A stretch of DNA of 64,000 nucleotides from Cornus controversa (Eukaryota; Streptophyta; Magnoliopsida; Cornales; Cornaceae), in the NCBI GenBank assembly GCA_026545225.1, contig CM048845.1, forward strand, positions 95,916,533 through 95,980,532. The letters are read 5' to 3'. The stretch's first letter is position 1. Each line of letters opens with the position of its first letter. This document shows positions 23,800 through 36,245 of this stretch, piece by piece. The translations under genes and the position numbers were made by a program. Below the pieces are notes generated by a model, which did no database searches, was not told where the DNA came from, and saw only the letters and a program-made list of their open reading frames with translations.

Positions 23800-24914
23800 A
23801 GTTCCTGGCACTCCCGCGCTTCCATTAGAAGATTTTTTACAGCCATATATATTAGCACGCTCGGCAGAATGGTTTCTATGGCCGGAGGAAAGAGATATGA
23901 CCTAAGGTCCACTATGGGTCTTGAGGAACAAGAGGAAAATCAGCTGATGGATCTTCTATAAAAAATCCCTTATGGAAGTTCTAATGAACCTATGAGTGAG
24001 TTTATGCCTCAAGGGCTAGCAAGCATTTAACAACTTTAAGACTCAATGCAAATGATAGCTAGTTCAATGAGAGTAATGGAAAGTCTGAATGACATAATTC
24101 GTGATTCGTTATATGAAGTAATGAATCGTGGCCCTCTTAGAGACGCTATTGGACTGTTAAATGAATTTCAGGGAGAAACTCTCCAGGAATGGTTTGGGGG
24201 TATTAGATCTTTCAATGGAAATTTAGGAGGAAATCAACAGACTACTCAACAATTGGCTTTTCCTGTAACTAGGCTGACTATTACCATGGAAGAAGGAGGA
24301 TCACGTCTCCAAGTGCAATCTCTTCCACAAAACCATCTACAAGAACAAATTTCAGTGGCACCAGGACCTCAACCGACACATACTAGACCTCAACTTCCAG
24401 TGACATTTCCATTAACCACATAATAGCTTCAGGTGTCAGCACCATGGTAGGTTTCACAGCAGGTGCACAATCCAGTTCTAGTGGCACCTCAACATCAAAT
24501 GTTGTATGATACTTTTGCTCTTTTCATGCTACCAAATGCCTTATCTACCACAACAATGGTGTCCACTCTACAAGCGCCACATATGCATGCTTTAATTCCA
24601 ACTTAGATGCACGTTTTGTTCCACAACAAGTACAAGTTCCAATAACAACAACTTCATTGCCATTACAACAACAACGATTTCCAGAGGCACAGACCTTTCA
24701 CCAGGTCCAACAATAAGTTCAAAACCCACCACTAGTGGTTCTTCCAATCTAGGTTAGCCAATATAATTTCTTTACTAATGTTTTGCCACCTAATATCGTA
24801 ACACAAGTGGCTATAATTAGCTGGTAAACTAGCCATAATTTTCACTAATACCATAAGTTCAACTAAATGTTCAAAACATTCCACATACTGTCTAACCACC
24901 AAGGCCACCTATGG
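23800..24914 (+). mobile_element. Internal region of element X (copy A), gag-like remnant
   Basis: Follows the X LTR directly. A plus-strand frame at 24046-24423 (MQMIASSMRVMESLNDII..., then Gln/Pro-rich) and Gln/Thr/Val-rich downstream sequence look like the low-complexity part of a gag-type protein, but I recognise no conserved domain. No pol is present. It is a fossil. Confidence 0.45.
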
Positions 24915-26860
24915 TGTCACACATCAATTTTTGTCTCCCAAAAATCGAGGGTGATCAAGATAATCAACCACACTCTAACCACATTTACTCTTTGATATCA
25001 TGCTCTGATACCAAGTTGTCACGCTTTAATTTTTGTTTCCCAAAATCAAAGGGCGAACAGTGAAAGTCCCACTCGGCTCGTACTCATAAATTGCTAAATT
25101 CCAGAACTTGACTTCCTGGGTATTTGGAATTTCAGAGTGATACTTAGTCTATTGAAAAGAGAATCCAAAAACACTCAATTTAAAAATAAAAATAAAACCA
25201 CGCTCAAATCCTAGCTAAAACAAAGAAGTTATGCCCAATTGAAGTTTGGACTACTTTTAGAGTATGGTGTAAATAGTAATTACGATCGGTTGTAATTACA
25301 AGAGCAATTGTGTCCATTTACTCTAATGAACTACCTCAACCACAAAATCAACGTGGAATCATAATTACATACATACATTTACTTATGTATGACTCACCCT
25401 CAATAATACATTATAGCCCCACACGTGGCCACACATTGCTTCCCCAAATAATTTCTTAATTATATTTTAACAATCTACCCAGCCACACATTACGACGCAT
25501 CGTAATGTTGGTTACGATGCATCGCACAAGGTGTGTAACATCCTACAAAATCCACTAGAATCCCACTCAAAACACTCAACTATTTTTGATGTATCGTTAT
25601 TGGGTTTATGATGCATCGCCGTATTACGATGCATCATAATGGGGATTACAATGCATCGTAATCACTCATCCTGTTACATTAGCAAATCTACTAAATGATT
25701 ATAACGATCATTCTCCTTCCAATTCATCATCTTAAACATACAATCATATAACATAATTATTATTTTTTTACACATCTTATACATCCACAAAGTGATAATT
25801 CATAATAATTGGATTTCACCCCTACATTTGGAACAGAAAAATAATAATCCATGCATTTTATACACATACTTAAAAAATAATCAATTTCACACATTCCCAT
25901 TATCCATCCATCAATATCATTAGATACACAACTGAGTCCACAAGTATTGCAACTCATTCATGACCAAGATTGAAATTTTCTATCATCATACACAAGTTCT
26001 ATTTCATGAAATTAATCAAAATAATGCATTTATCCAAACCTCCCCCATCACTACACATATTTCTCACAAATCTTCCTCATTCTCATAAATTACACAAATG
26101 AGTCCAAATGTACATTACATGAATTACATGCATATAGTCCAAAAGTATTACAATTCATCTACGACTATAATTAGAATGTAAATTAATATGCCATAAGCCG
26201 ACATGGATAGCCACATACAAAAGTATCCAAAAATATATCTAAAATCTAAAAGAGAACTCCACTTGGACATTCATGTTCCATCCACAATTAGTGCTTTATC
26301 TATAAAAAGTTTGGGGGGAGAGGGGTGAGTAACTCAACGACTCAGTAGAAATATCCCAACCCACCTAGGTGTTGACCCGATACCGACCTACATGATATGC
26401 AACCATGATGCCGCTACTCTACGTGACATATAATAATGTTCTTACGTTCCATGCTTCACAATACCATTCAACATATATGCATTTAAATCATACATCATGC
26501 TTAACAGTTAAACACATAAGTATTTAAGATATTTACACTTTTTTCGGTCATAATCCGATACGTAGCCATGATTGGTCCACTTTGACGATCATGTGGTGTT
26601 AGGCCACTTCGACGACACCAAAGTGTTGGTTAACTCCGAACACACTCATGTGATGGGGAAACTTTGACGGTCAAATAATCAAGGTCTTATATATGCCTTG
26701 CACTAGTGATTGGCCAACTCCGACGATCATTATACTTAGGGTATGATTGGGCCTCCCTGATGATCATCCCTTTGGGAGTATTCTCACCAATTCAAACACA
26801 TGGTTGGCCACCTTCGAATACCGTGTTCATCATACTTGGATAACTTTCCAATAAATAAGT
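24915..26860 (-). mobile_element. LTR-like repeat with tRNA-Met primer site, ends partly undefined
   Basis: Plus-strand TGTCACGC at 25017 is preceded by CTCTGATACCAAGT, whose complement ACTTGGTATCAGAG is a tRNA-Met primer site, so an LTR in minus orientation starts here. A ~45-bp related terminus (TGTCACAC...TTTTTGTCTCCCAAAA) lies at 24915, only ~100 bp away: a TRIM-like compact layout. 25485-25665 holds repeated TTACGATGCATCGTAA palindromes. 26560-26830 holds degenerate repeats of TTGGCCAACTCCGACGATCAT. The far LTR end was not found, and no coding region is seen. Confidence 0.5.
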
Positions 26861-27042
26861 ATACATGCTCATAAGACATATATACAACACAAAGAATAAA
26901 ATTCGCATTTTATTCAATGCATATTCTTGCTACTTTACCTTAGCATGCATTCATCCACATCTTTCTCATATAATAGCATATATATGCCACAATTCATATA
27001 TATCAATCATATATGAATTTCAATCATTTTATAGCAATACAA

Positions 27043-27392
27043 AATGAAAGTGTTGTTTATTCTTTCACTTGTCCTTCAGTTTCTGGTGAGGAAAGAATTT
27101 TCCTTTTACTTTTGAGAGTAGATTTGTGGATTGGACTGTCATCCTTGGGAGTCTTGCTGGATATTCTGGAGGAAGGAGGTCCTTTGAAAGCATTATCTTT
27201 TGGACTAGTGGGAGTACCTTCATCACTCGACAGCTCAAGATGAGGCTTATAAACTTAAAAAAGGTTTATAAATGGAAATTTATAGTGAAAACATTGAAAA
27301 GACCCAAAGATATGGACAAATGGGGTACCTGCTTGGAATGTTCAACTTTCTTCTTCCCTTTAGCTTTGTATAGGTCATCTTCTTTTTCTTTC

Positions 27393-27423
<31 letters not shown>

Positions 27424-27574
27424 TCCTTCCTTTACCTTCCAAGACATCTTCACCTGCAGAAAAACCATGGCCAATACTACTTCCTTTATCGTTACTCGTT
27501 ATTGTGACATGAATAGTATTAACTTCAATTTTCTTACTAATCCATCCACTGTCTCCTTCCTTTGGAAAGTGCAA
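27043..27574 (-). pseudogene. Unrecognised two-exon gene fragment, acidic and Lys/Ser-rich
   Basis: The minus strand shows an open stretch from 27574 (MHFPKEGDSGWISKK..., then VLEGKGRKEEEEEEEEEVKEKEDDLYKAKGKKK) ending at CAAGCAG|GTACCC near 27329, a good donor. After ~83 bp the acceptor TTTATAAG|CCTCAT near 27246 leads to PHLELSSDEGTPTSPKDNAFKG and a basic Ser/Lys tail to about 27045. A short intron of plant length joining two compositionally similar frames suggests a real gene, perhaps a nuclear charged-linker protein. No domain is recognisable. No start, stop or further exons are certain, so it may be a captured or truncated fragment. Confidence 0.4.
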
Positions 27575-27937
27575 AATATGAGAAAGCTATTGGAAGAACA
27601 AATGTAAAACATAAAAGTAGTGGAATTACTTTCTAAATCATCAGTTTTGTTCCAAAGAGGCTTGAAGAATGTAATTAATCGTTAGATAAAGATGTCAGAA
27701 GATCTCAACGGTCGGGGTTACATTTTCTATGATATGGGATCTTTAATTGACGGTGGAGATAAGGAGATAAGGCTCTATGTGTCAGCTATATTTTAACTTG
27801 AAAAGGCAATCATGACTATAACCAACTTATCTTTCCAGCTGCCGTACCAAATAAGGCTCATTAAATTTTCAAATTCCATGCCTTTGAAGTACATGTTCTC
27901 CCATCAGGTACGAAATTAGGGGGGTGGGGGAGGCAGA
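27575..27937. other. Intergenic, nothing recognised
   Basis: Moderately AT-rich and without a supported gene. A poly-G tract lies near 27919-27930. It may be flanking sequence of the gene fragment to the left. Confidence 0.45.
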
Positions 27938-28166
27938 TGTTAACAACACTATTTTCAGTAGCTACTGTTCAAGTCACAAATGATGAGTTCCAATGGAAGT
28001 GGCCACAATGAATTCTTATAGTAACAGCTGCTAAGGACTTGATACCTAGTGATATGAGTGAGAAGAGATCCTCTACAGCAAAGGCCCACCCAAAATACAG
28101 ACGTTAAATCACGAGCCACTAATCAGATGACACGTGGCAACCAATGAATTAGTCTTGTCCTGGTCA

Positions 28167-28170
<4 letters not shown>

Positions 28171-28216
<46 letters not shown>
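28171..28216. repeat. (TA)n microsatellite
   Basis: About 46 bp of uninterrupted TA repeats inside the X LTR copy B. The equivalent place in copy A (19718-19730) holds only about 13 bp. Confidence 0.9.
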
Positions 28217-28218
<2 letters not shown>

Positions 28219-29264
28219 ACCACTAATGTTAATTCGGTTAGTGGAGTTTATAAAATTAGGGAATTAGTACTTGAAATCATAATCATCTCAACTAAGGAGA
28301 GACTTTAGGGATCCACTAAGAGCAGTTACCTAAATTGAAGGGAGGGTTCAACCGCCATTGAGGGATCTATCACCAAAAAGCATCCAACTAAAAGAGAAAA
28401 TTTAGGATCAGTTGCTTGAATAAGACAAGAGATGGAAGGAAAGAAGGAATCATGTACTAACTACTGAGGAAAGTTGCTAAATGTGGGGAATTTCCATTTA
28501 CAATTTAGGAAAGTAGCAAAAAACATGCCACTTGAGTCAAGCCACTTAGCCCACAATTCAAGAAGTTGTAGCACACAAGGAGATATGTATTACAACATAT
28601 AAATACGATGAGAAGATCAAAGAGGACGTGGGACTAGTGGTGAAATCTGGCTGTTCTATATGGAAGGTCTCAACTGCTAGTAGAAATTACCTTCTTCAAC
28701 TTTCAATGGAACCGTCACTCATAACTGTTGATTTAAAACTACAACACTCAAGAGGACATGACCTTATTCATGTAAACGTGATCAGAATGTCAAGGAGATC
28801 ACGAACAAGTGGCAAGATTTGATTAGTCCACATGGAAAGCCTTAATCGCTAGTGAAAACTGCTCATCAACAACTATTATCAGAAAACTCTATAAATAGTG
28901 TATCTAAGCCTCATTTGCAAATCCTGCTCAACACATACAAAAACACTTCAATTCAAAGTCGTGCACTTTATTTATCTTTTACATTCCAAAAATGCATTTC
29001 AATATGTTTTAATCGAAGGTTCTTTAGCTTTCGATTATACATTATGTTTTGTTGAACTTCCTTTCTAAAGTTATGCAATTTCCTTTTTTTTAATTTCAGC
29101 ACTTGTCTTTAAATTACTTACCTTTTCAGTCATGTCCTTTAAATTTCTTTACTTTCCTTGTCCTATCCTTTAATTTCACTGTTCTGACATTTCAATTATT
29201 TACTTTCCTCATACTTTAATTTCTTTAATTTTCTTGTCTTGTATTTCATTTCCGTTTACCTTTT

Positions 29265-32200
29265 TGTTAGAAAAATTTCTCTTTTGTATACCAAACAGGC
29301 AAACCAAAATATAATTATACTTAGAAAAAATAAACAGAAGTAGGAAGTTAAATAAAATAAACAATTATTAACCAACTTACAGAATGATTGAAAATGAATT
29401 AAATTGAATCCGAGCCTTGTGTAAACACAATTTTCTTAAGACAAATTTGTTCCCTTATAGTGCTCAAGGTGATGAACAATTGTCTCCTAAGATAGAACGG
29501 ATTTCCGATTCTAAAGAGGCAGCACTTCAATCTCTAGAATCCTTCGAACACAACTTGTGTAGTACTCGAAATATAAATATATGCAGAGATAGATGATATG
29601 AAAATTTACTATTATTTTTTTTTGTTATGTATGACTGGCTATATATAGAGCCAATGGTGAACAGACATATCTATTCGTGAAGAGTCATACCTATTCACGA
29701 ACAGACATGTCTGTTCGTGAAGAGTCATACCTATTCACGATACCTATTCTAGAATAGACATGTTTGTTCGTGAAGAGTCATACATATTCCAGAATAAACA
29801 TGTTTGTTCATGAATAGTCATATCTATTCTAGAATAGACATGTTTGTTCGTGAAGAGTCATACCTATTTTAGAATAGACATGTTTGTTTGTGAATAGTCA
29901 TATCTATTCTAGAATAGACATGTTTGTTCATGAAAAATCATAACTCTTCCAGAATAGTCATGTCTATTATTCAAACAACCACCACTTAAGGCCATGTTTG
30001 GTTGGAGAATTTTAATAATCAAATTTTCATTCAATAACTAACGATTTTTGACAAAATCGTCCAACAATCCCCCACATGAATGAAATTGATTGGATATCAA
30101 TGTAAATGATAATGATAATGCAGACATTAATTCGAGTACAATTAAAAAACTACTGCATCGGGTTAAGTAGCCTAATGGCCTTGAACTTGCCCTAGTGAAA
30201 GACTATCGGATTTACTTAGCTAATCAGTAGACATGATGTCTTTGAACAGTCAACCGTTAATGTAAACCAAGACAATAGAATTCACACAGTATTTCTTCAA
30301 ACACAGTTGGTTCTCACGTTTGTGTTCATTTTGGCCCTGAACACCTCTTGGTTCCATAAGTGTTTTAGAGAATTAAGCCTTAATATTCTCATAGAAGCGG
30401 CCCCTTCTTACTCACGTAGGTGATCTCTATGAAAAGTATCCTGCAATACTCTACTTGGACATTTTTCAAGATATAGAAATCATTAAAAGCTTAACTTATC
30501 CTGGTTCTCGCGGCAAATGTGCACTGTCTCATCATAGGAATAGTTAGGAGTAAATATCTCTTCAGTGCTTACTGAGTTCTACATAGTTCGGTTTGCCCTT
30601 TGAACCTAGATCTTGGGATCTCCAGTCAATTAGGTTGGGTTGCCACTATGACGACTCTTATTAAGACATAAGCTTTAAATCCATTCCCTTCGATGAACTT
30701 TATATTTGCTCTCGTGGCAAGCCTTTTGTAAACGGATCCGCAATATTATCTTTTGACTTTACATAATCAATTGAGATAATTTCATTAGAGATCAATTGTC
30801 TAACGGTATTATGTCTTCGTCATATGTGACGTGACTTACCGTTATACATATGACTATGTGCCCTTCCTATTGCTGATTGGCTATCGCAATGTATACATAT
30901 AAAAAGCACAGGTTTTGATCTTTTTCTTTAGGCCTTGTTGCATAACATTAGCCTTAGTTTCAATCCTTGATAAATGCAATCATTAATTTCAAGATGGATC
31001 TCAACCACCTCAATACACTTGGTATTCTCTTGGATTGCTTGTATATCAAGTTATATGCAACTTGTCCTTTAGATCAGAACAACATAGTTAGAAAACATAT
31101 CCATCTAGAGTATCTTTAGCATGCATCATACTCATTGACATGTAACCACCTAAACTATGTCATTGATTCAGTGTTTGTTTCAATCTACATATAGATTTTC
31201 CAAGTTTGCACACTATTTTTTCATAATCTAAAACTATGAACCCTCCTTGATTATTTCAAAACAAATTTTTATTAATAGAACCTTGTTCTATATTTCTTGA
31301 ATTATGCACAAGATATGTCCCATTCATATCCTAATAATTTTAGGATTTAAATATTATTACATTATATAGACACCCCCACATTTCGAAGTATTTATAGAAA
31401 GATATAAGGTTTTTCTATATATCAATCAACTGGTGTCTTAATAATTTTCTTAATGAAGTGTAAGACTAAATTTGAGAAAAGTTGAGCTTCCCCACAACTT
31501 CTGGGTAATCCATAATTTATCTACAAATCATTTGTATTTTATGGTTTTTGTATTTTAGCAACACCATTTCATTTAAATTGCTAAATTGATTTTCAACCTC
31601 ATTCTCAAATTTTGCTTCATAGTATCTTGTGTAATTCCTATCAAAGTATTAAATACTTTTTTCATCTCTCATGTGCACATATATTAAATCACATATATCA
31701 TTGTGATCTAATGCTAGAGGTACAACACTCTTTTGTACGGGTGAAAATAATTTCTAGTTAATTTCCTTTCACATGTGCCAAACTTAAGTTAGGACATCCA
31801 TTCAAGTTGAAAAATTAAGTTTATAATAAATCTCTTACACACCCTTAGATTTAAGACACGTTAACTTATTGAAGAACGAGTTCTCTTCCTAAGGTTATTT
31901 CTCATACAACTTTATTTTAGTAGTAGAGGATTTTCTTCATGACAATGTCTCCAGTCTTATATTTCTTGTCCAAAGAATCCTAGCATAATACACATTATAT
32001 AGTGTATTGTCTAATCCATTTAGGATATAGTTTCTACACAAGAAATCTGCATACTTCCATGCATCAAGAACACTCACCTTTTCCTTATCAGTCTCTCATT
32101 CACCAAGTATATGAGATTCTTCGTGAAGGAATCTTACCAAATTCAAAGTTGTAAGATAGAAGAACATCTTCTGCTGCCAACGTTTGAAATTCGTTCCATT

Positions 32201-33091
32201 GAATTTTTCGGGCTTCTCTCCATGAGAGACACTTATGAGAATAATTGGAGTATTAAATGTCATTTTTGATTTCTGTTTATTAAGAACACTAAGTATAACA
32301 AAAAACAACTCAAAAAATTGTCTTAAGATTGTTAGAAAATTTTCTCTTTTGTATGCCAAACAGGCAAACCAAAATATAATTATACTTAGAAAAAATAAAC
32401 AGAAGTAGGAAGTTAAATAAAATAAACAATTATTAACCAACTTACAGAATGATTGAAAATGAATTAAATTGAATCCGAGCCTTGTGTAAAGGCAATTTCC
32501 TTAAGACAAATTTGTTCCCTTATAGTGCTCAAGGTGATGAACAATTGTCTCCCAAGATAGAACGGATTTTCGATTTTAAAGAGCCAGCACTTCAATCTCT
32601 AGAATCCTTCGAACACAACTTGTGCAGTACTCGAAATATAAATATATGCAGAGATAGATGATATGAAATTTTACTATTATTTTTTTTTGTTATGTATGAC
32701 TGGCTATATATAGAGCCAATGGTGAACAGACATATCTATTCGTGAAGAGTCATACCTATTCACGATACCTATTCTAGAATAGGCATGTTTGTTCGTGAAG
32801 AGTCATACATATTCCAGAATAAACATGTTTGTTCATGAATAGTCATATCTATTCTAGAATAGACATGTTTGTTCGTGAAGAGTCATACCTATTTTAGAAT
32901 AGACATGTTTGTTTGTGAATAGTCATATCTATTCTAGAATAGACATGTTTGTTCATGAAAAATCATAACTCTTCCAGAATAGTCATGTCTATTCTTCAAA
33001 CAACCACCACTTAAGGCCATGTTTGGTTGGAGGATTTTAATAATCAATTTTTCATTCAATAACTAACGATTTTTGACAAAATCGTCCAACA
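29265..33091 (-). mobile_element. Copia LTR element 2, gag-only family (fossil)
   Basis: LTRs at 29265-30066 and 32330-33091 (plus strand TGTTAGAAAA...CGTCCAACA) are flanked by the 5-bp duplication CTTTT (29260-29264 and 33092-33096). The minus-strand polypurine tract ATGTGGGGGAT lies just before the 3' LTR. The minus-strand frame near 32250-32096 has a Copia gag start (EKFNGTNFKRWQQKMFFYLTTLNLVRFL), closely like Copia 3. The 2.26-kb interior otherwise shows no protease, integrase or RT. It belongs to the same family as 56594-61177, with matching 3' non-coding sequence. It is broken. Confidence 0.88.
29650..29965. repeat. Degenerate tandem array with palindromes in the Copia 2 LTR
   Basis: About seven units of ~35-40 bp built from TATTCTAGAATAGACATGTTT and GTTCGTGAAGAGTCATACC, containing the palindromes TATTCTAGAATA and AGACATGTCT. 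Repeated with fewer units in the other LTR (32722-32995). It lies just upstream, in element sense, of the LTR TATA box (TATATATAG, near 29640). Confidence 0.82.
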
Positions 33092-33240
33092 CTTTTTAGC
33101 TATTGAAAATTCAAAAAAATCCGTCGTTCTCAAAGACAAAAAAAAGAACATCTAAAAAGTGGTCATTTTACTTTTTAACAATCGCCTGATCCATACTTTC
33201 CAACTAAAATCTAATTCAAATTTTAAATCAAAACTGAACA

Positions 33241-35330
33241 AATTTGTCAAGCATGGATACGAGCAATAGATGAGGGCCCGAGCTAACACAGCAAGTGGCC
33301 ACTAACTCCTGCACCAATCGACATTGAGCTCGACGGGATCTATGTTGAAACACCAAGAAGCACACCACCTTCGCATCCACTCCCGAAGAGAGGAAAATGT
33401 TCTATTATTTACCTATATTTGTTTAGGCAGAGAAAGTGTAAGAAATGTCAGCTTTTTGTGAAATGCTATCACTCAGTTTAGCTATGGAAATATCAGGATT
33501 CAAATCAAAATATCTATGAAATTGAGTAAGAAAGAAATAATAATATAGATGGGAAGTTTGGCAGGCTTAGAGATGTTAAAAACAGAAAGAAAGAAGAAAG
33601 AGAAGGAAAAAGATAAAGAAAGGAAAAGGCTTTTGCATCATGTTGATTGTGTATTTAGAAATGAAAAATGCCAAGCACTCAAATATAGTCTGACTAATCA
33701 CTCTTTAGATTGTGTAAAATTATAATTTAGTGACTGAACTTAGAAAAACAATTACTCCAGTCAATTATAATTTACTTCTGAACTTAAAAAAAATAATTAC
33801 TTTACTGTAATGATTTAGAGAAAGGTATCAGTGAGTTCTATTATAATATTTTCCAAAACTATATTTTTTATAATTGGATTCAAGTATGGACTAAAAAAAT
33901 TAGGAATTGCTTAAAATAGGTAAAAAATTTAAGCAAAAGTTTTAAATAAAAGTAGTCTCATAGCAGACTATTGTCAGTGGTTAAGATTTTACTTTTTTTT
34001 TTTCTTTTATAATCTCCAATTGAGCATGGTATAAGATTTTACTTTTTTTTTCTTTTATAATCTCCAATTGAGCATGGTATAATCGGTCTCTCACTATTCA
34101 TATTTTTGCAGGTTATCATTCTCACGCGTCCCCTACCAAGAAAAGCTAAAAAGCTAGACTTAGGGAAAAGTTTTTTTCGTATCAAATACATATGTTTGCG
34201 GTTTATATTTTGTTTGTTTCTCTTCTTGTTTTGTGTCGGTTCTTCTTTGATTTTTTTTATGGATTATATCTCTTCTACAAGAGAAGATCTACAATACACT
34301 TGAAATTTTGCGTGTTATACATGTGTGATAAGACTCACCATGCGTGTTATGTGTTATACAGGGTCCAAATTCACCGTCTACCTTCTAATTCCCTACCATA
34401 CTCCAAAAATTATAGATATTTATGATTTGTACAACTTTATCTTACATTCTAGAACCCTCCATGTATATTTTAAATCTATATTTCTAAAACTCTATATTTA
34501 AATTGTGTTGTTAACTACATTTTATATAAATATATTCTACCACATTAAAATATTGAACATTAACAATAATAATTAAAGTAATTAAACCAAAATAGAGCAA
34601 AAAATTAATACTACAAAATAAGTAATAAAATCCTAATTTATCAAAGCTGATAGATGAATATAAAATCAACAAAAAATACTAGGAAGCAAAACAGTAACGA
34701 GATGAAGGGAAAAAACTCATCTATAAATAATAACATCCCTAAAAAAACAAAAACAAAATAAAATGAGACTCATTCAATGAACTGATTTCCTTATGAAAAA
34801 GCGTTTGAGTAAAATTGGTTATTGTATCAATGTTTTCATTATAGTATCATTTATAAAAATGTTGAGCGCAACAATGTAATTTATATAATTTTTCGTATTT
34901 CAAATTTTGTGTTTAGCAAGTAATTTTAACAAATTAAGGGTTTAAAATTAAAATAGTATCAAATAGATTTTTATATTAATAAATTTAGTACTTAAAATTT
35001 CAATGATTAAAGTTCAGTTAAAATTTTTATTATTTAATGTTTCTATACTTACCAGAAAAAGTTGAAATTGACTTTTGTTTTCAATCTCTATAGTCGTGGA
35101 AAATAGACTCGGCAACTTTCCTCCAATTTCTACCAAAAGGCAGTGTTAATGAAAATTAATAGGTAGGTGATTAATATGTTAAAATTTGTATTACTTTAAG
35201 TCTTGTAATGTTACTTGACATAGGAAAAGTTGAAATTGACTTTTGTTTCCAATCTCTGTAGCCGTCGAATAATTTGCTTTGTTGAAGCCATAAGTATATC
35301 AGTAATAGATCACCTGAGAGGCGCTTTCTC
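33241..35330. other. Intergenic AT-rich region, no gene seen
   Basis: No supported coding sequence. 33241-33420 may be degraded interior of element X. 33982-34081 is a tandem duplication of a ~50-bp unit (TAAGATTTTAC...GAGCATGGTA). A shorter repeat (AAAAGTTGAAATTGACTTTTG) occurs at 35056 and 35224. Confidence 0.55.
33982..34081. repeat. Two-copy tandem duplication, ~50-bp unit
   Basis: The segment TAAGATTTTACTTTTT to CAATTGAGCATGGTA occurs twice head to tail, nearly identical, differing mainly in T-run length. Confidence 0.85.
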
Positions 35331-35359
35331 AGCTTGTTGAGGCGGTAAGTCCCATTCTA

Positions 35360-35925
35360 CAATAACTAGACAATGATGTGATCTGGTCTCAGGAGGGAGT
35401 TTCCACAACAACTTGACAAGGTAATGTTTTGAAATATATCACTCGGATTTCTGATTATAAGCAATCTTTAACTGAATTGATTATTTCTAAGCCATCAATA
35501 TTTCGTTTCGATGATAGATTAATGATATATTTTGATGATCAGACCGTTCCTGATATGGACTTCTTGGAATTTGAACGTCAAACTCCATTGGTGCTCCATT
35601 TGATTTGGATCATCGAGATTTTACAAAAATAGGAAGTCAAGTCCAAGCACTACAAAAATGATGCATTAATTGGAACATTTGCTCAAGATGAACAATGTTT
35701 ATTACATTTGTCTAGGAAATTAAAGGCTCTCCTGAATTGAGAACGATGATCCGCGATGATTATTTGCAGAAGTTGACCGAAAAAGTTGACCAATCAGAGA
35801 CTAGCAATCCGACAGCTACTTGGTTGGGATTGGAGACGCCGTTGACTTGAGGGGCTGAAAAGAGCTTCTTGGTTTCTGTTTCGTCTCGGATGTCAAAAAG
35901 TGCTGTGAGAGGTTGAAGACCTTCC
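35360..35925 (+). pseudogene. EXO70 relic (middle part), upstream of EXO70-2
   Basis: Matches the middle of EXO70: ACTTGACAAGGTAATG (like the CTTGACAAGGTATG of the intact genes); a frame at 35429-35632 with KQSLTELIISKPS, IPDMDF-like VPDMDFLEFERQTPLVLHLIWIIEILQ, then a stop exactly where KLEAKSK should follow. Degraded matches continue to GAGAGGTTGAAGACCTTCC near 35923. N- and C-terminal ends are missing and the frame is broken several times. It has probably been dead for longer than the other copies. Confidence 0.82.
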
Positions 35926-35994
35926 ATTCTTAAAATACTTTTTTCGCTTTCTATTTCCCCTTCTTTCAAGAACACTTACTGGGAAATTGCAGTT

Positions 35995-36042
35995 AAGACA
36001 AAACCGAGTGTAGTGGGGTGTGATTTCTGGGAAGTTTACCCA
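35995..36042 (+). promoter_or_regulatory. Conserved EXO70 upstream block, copy 2
   Basis: AAGACAAAACCGAGTG followed by GTGGGGTGTGATTTCTGGGA. About 235 bp before the EXO70-2 start. It lacks the GGATGAAGGA part present in copies 1, 3 and 4. Confidence 0.7.
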
Positions 36043-36082
36043 AGTCTTTTCAGACTTTGCACCTTTCATTTCACACACGGAC

Positions 36083-36086
<4 letters not shown>

Positions 36087-36124
<38 letters not shown>

Positions 36125-36131
36125 CACACAT
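36087..36131. repeat. (AT)n-(AC)n compound microsatellite upstream of EXO70-2
   Basis: About 28 bp of TA repeats followed by about 16 bp of CA repeats, between the conserved upstream block and the start codon. The equivalent position upstream of EXO70-3 (51436-51452) has a shorter TA run. Confidence 0.88.
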
Positions 36132-36245
36132 TCACTTTTCATTCTCTGGACATTACCAAGTTCAATATGCTCTAATCCTCAACGACGACTTCAAGTTGTT
36201 AAATTATTGAAAACCCTTTCTGCATTCAACTTCTCTCTTTATTAG

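Larger units (their letters stand above)
27938..33240 (+). mobile_element. Element X LTR (copy B), interrupted by Copia 2
   Basis: The LTR runs from TGTTAACA (27938) through 29264, then from 33097 to ...CTGAACA (33240), and matches the two halves of copy A. A (TA)n tract lies at 28171-28216; the TATA box CTATAAATAG is at 28888. In this copy the sequence is continuous where copy A is broken (GTACTAACTACTGAGG, 28452-28467), which fixes the original order. No target duplication was found at the outer ends, so it may be a relic rather than a clean solo LTR. Confidence 0.72.

Noticed and set aside
27126-27512. Plus-strand ORF with a poly-Ser tract
   Set aside because: The Ser tract is the complement of the GAA-rich (Glu) stretch of the better-supported minus-strand frame.
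29650-29965. Regularly spaced repeats resembling a CRISPR array
   Set aside because: The units are degenerate, lie in both LTRs of a Copia element and have no unique spacers. The genome is eukaryotic.
34106-34425. Overlapping Phe/Leu-rich ORFs, possible membrane protein
   Set aside because: T-rich sequence inflates Phe/Leu; there is no start context, no homology and no supporting neighbour.
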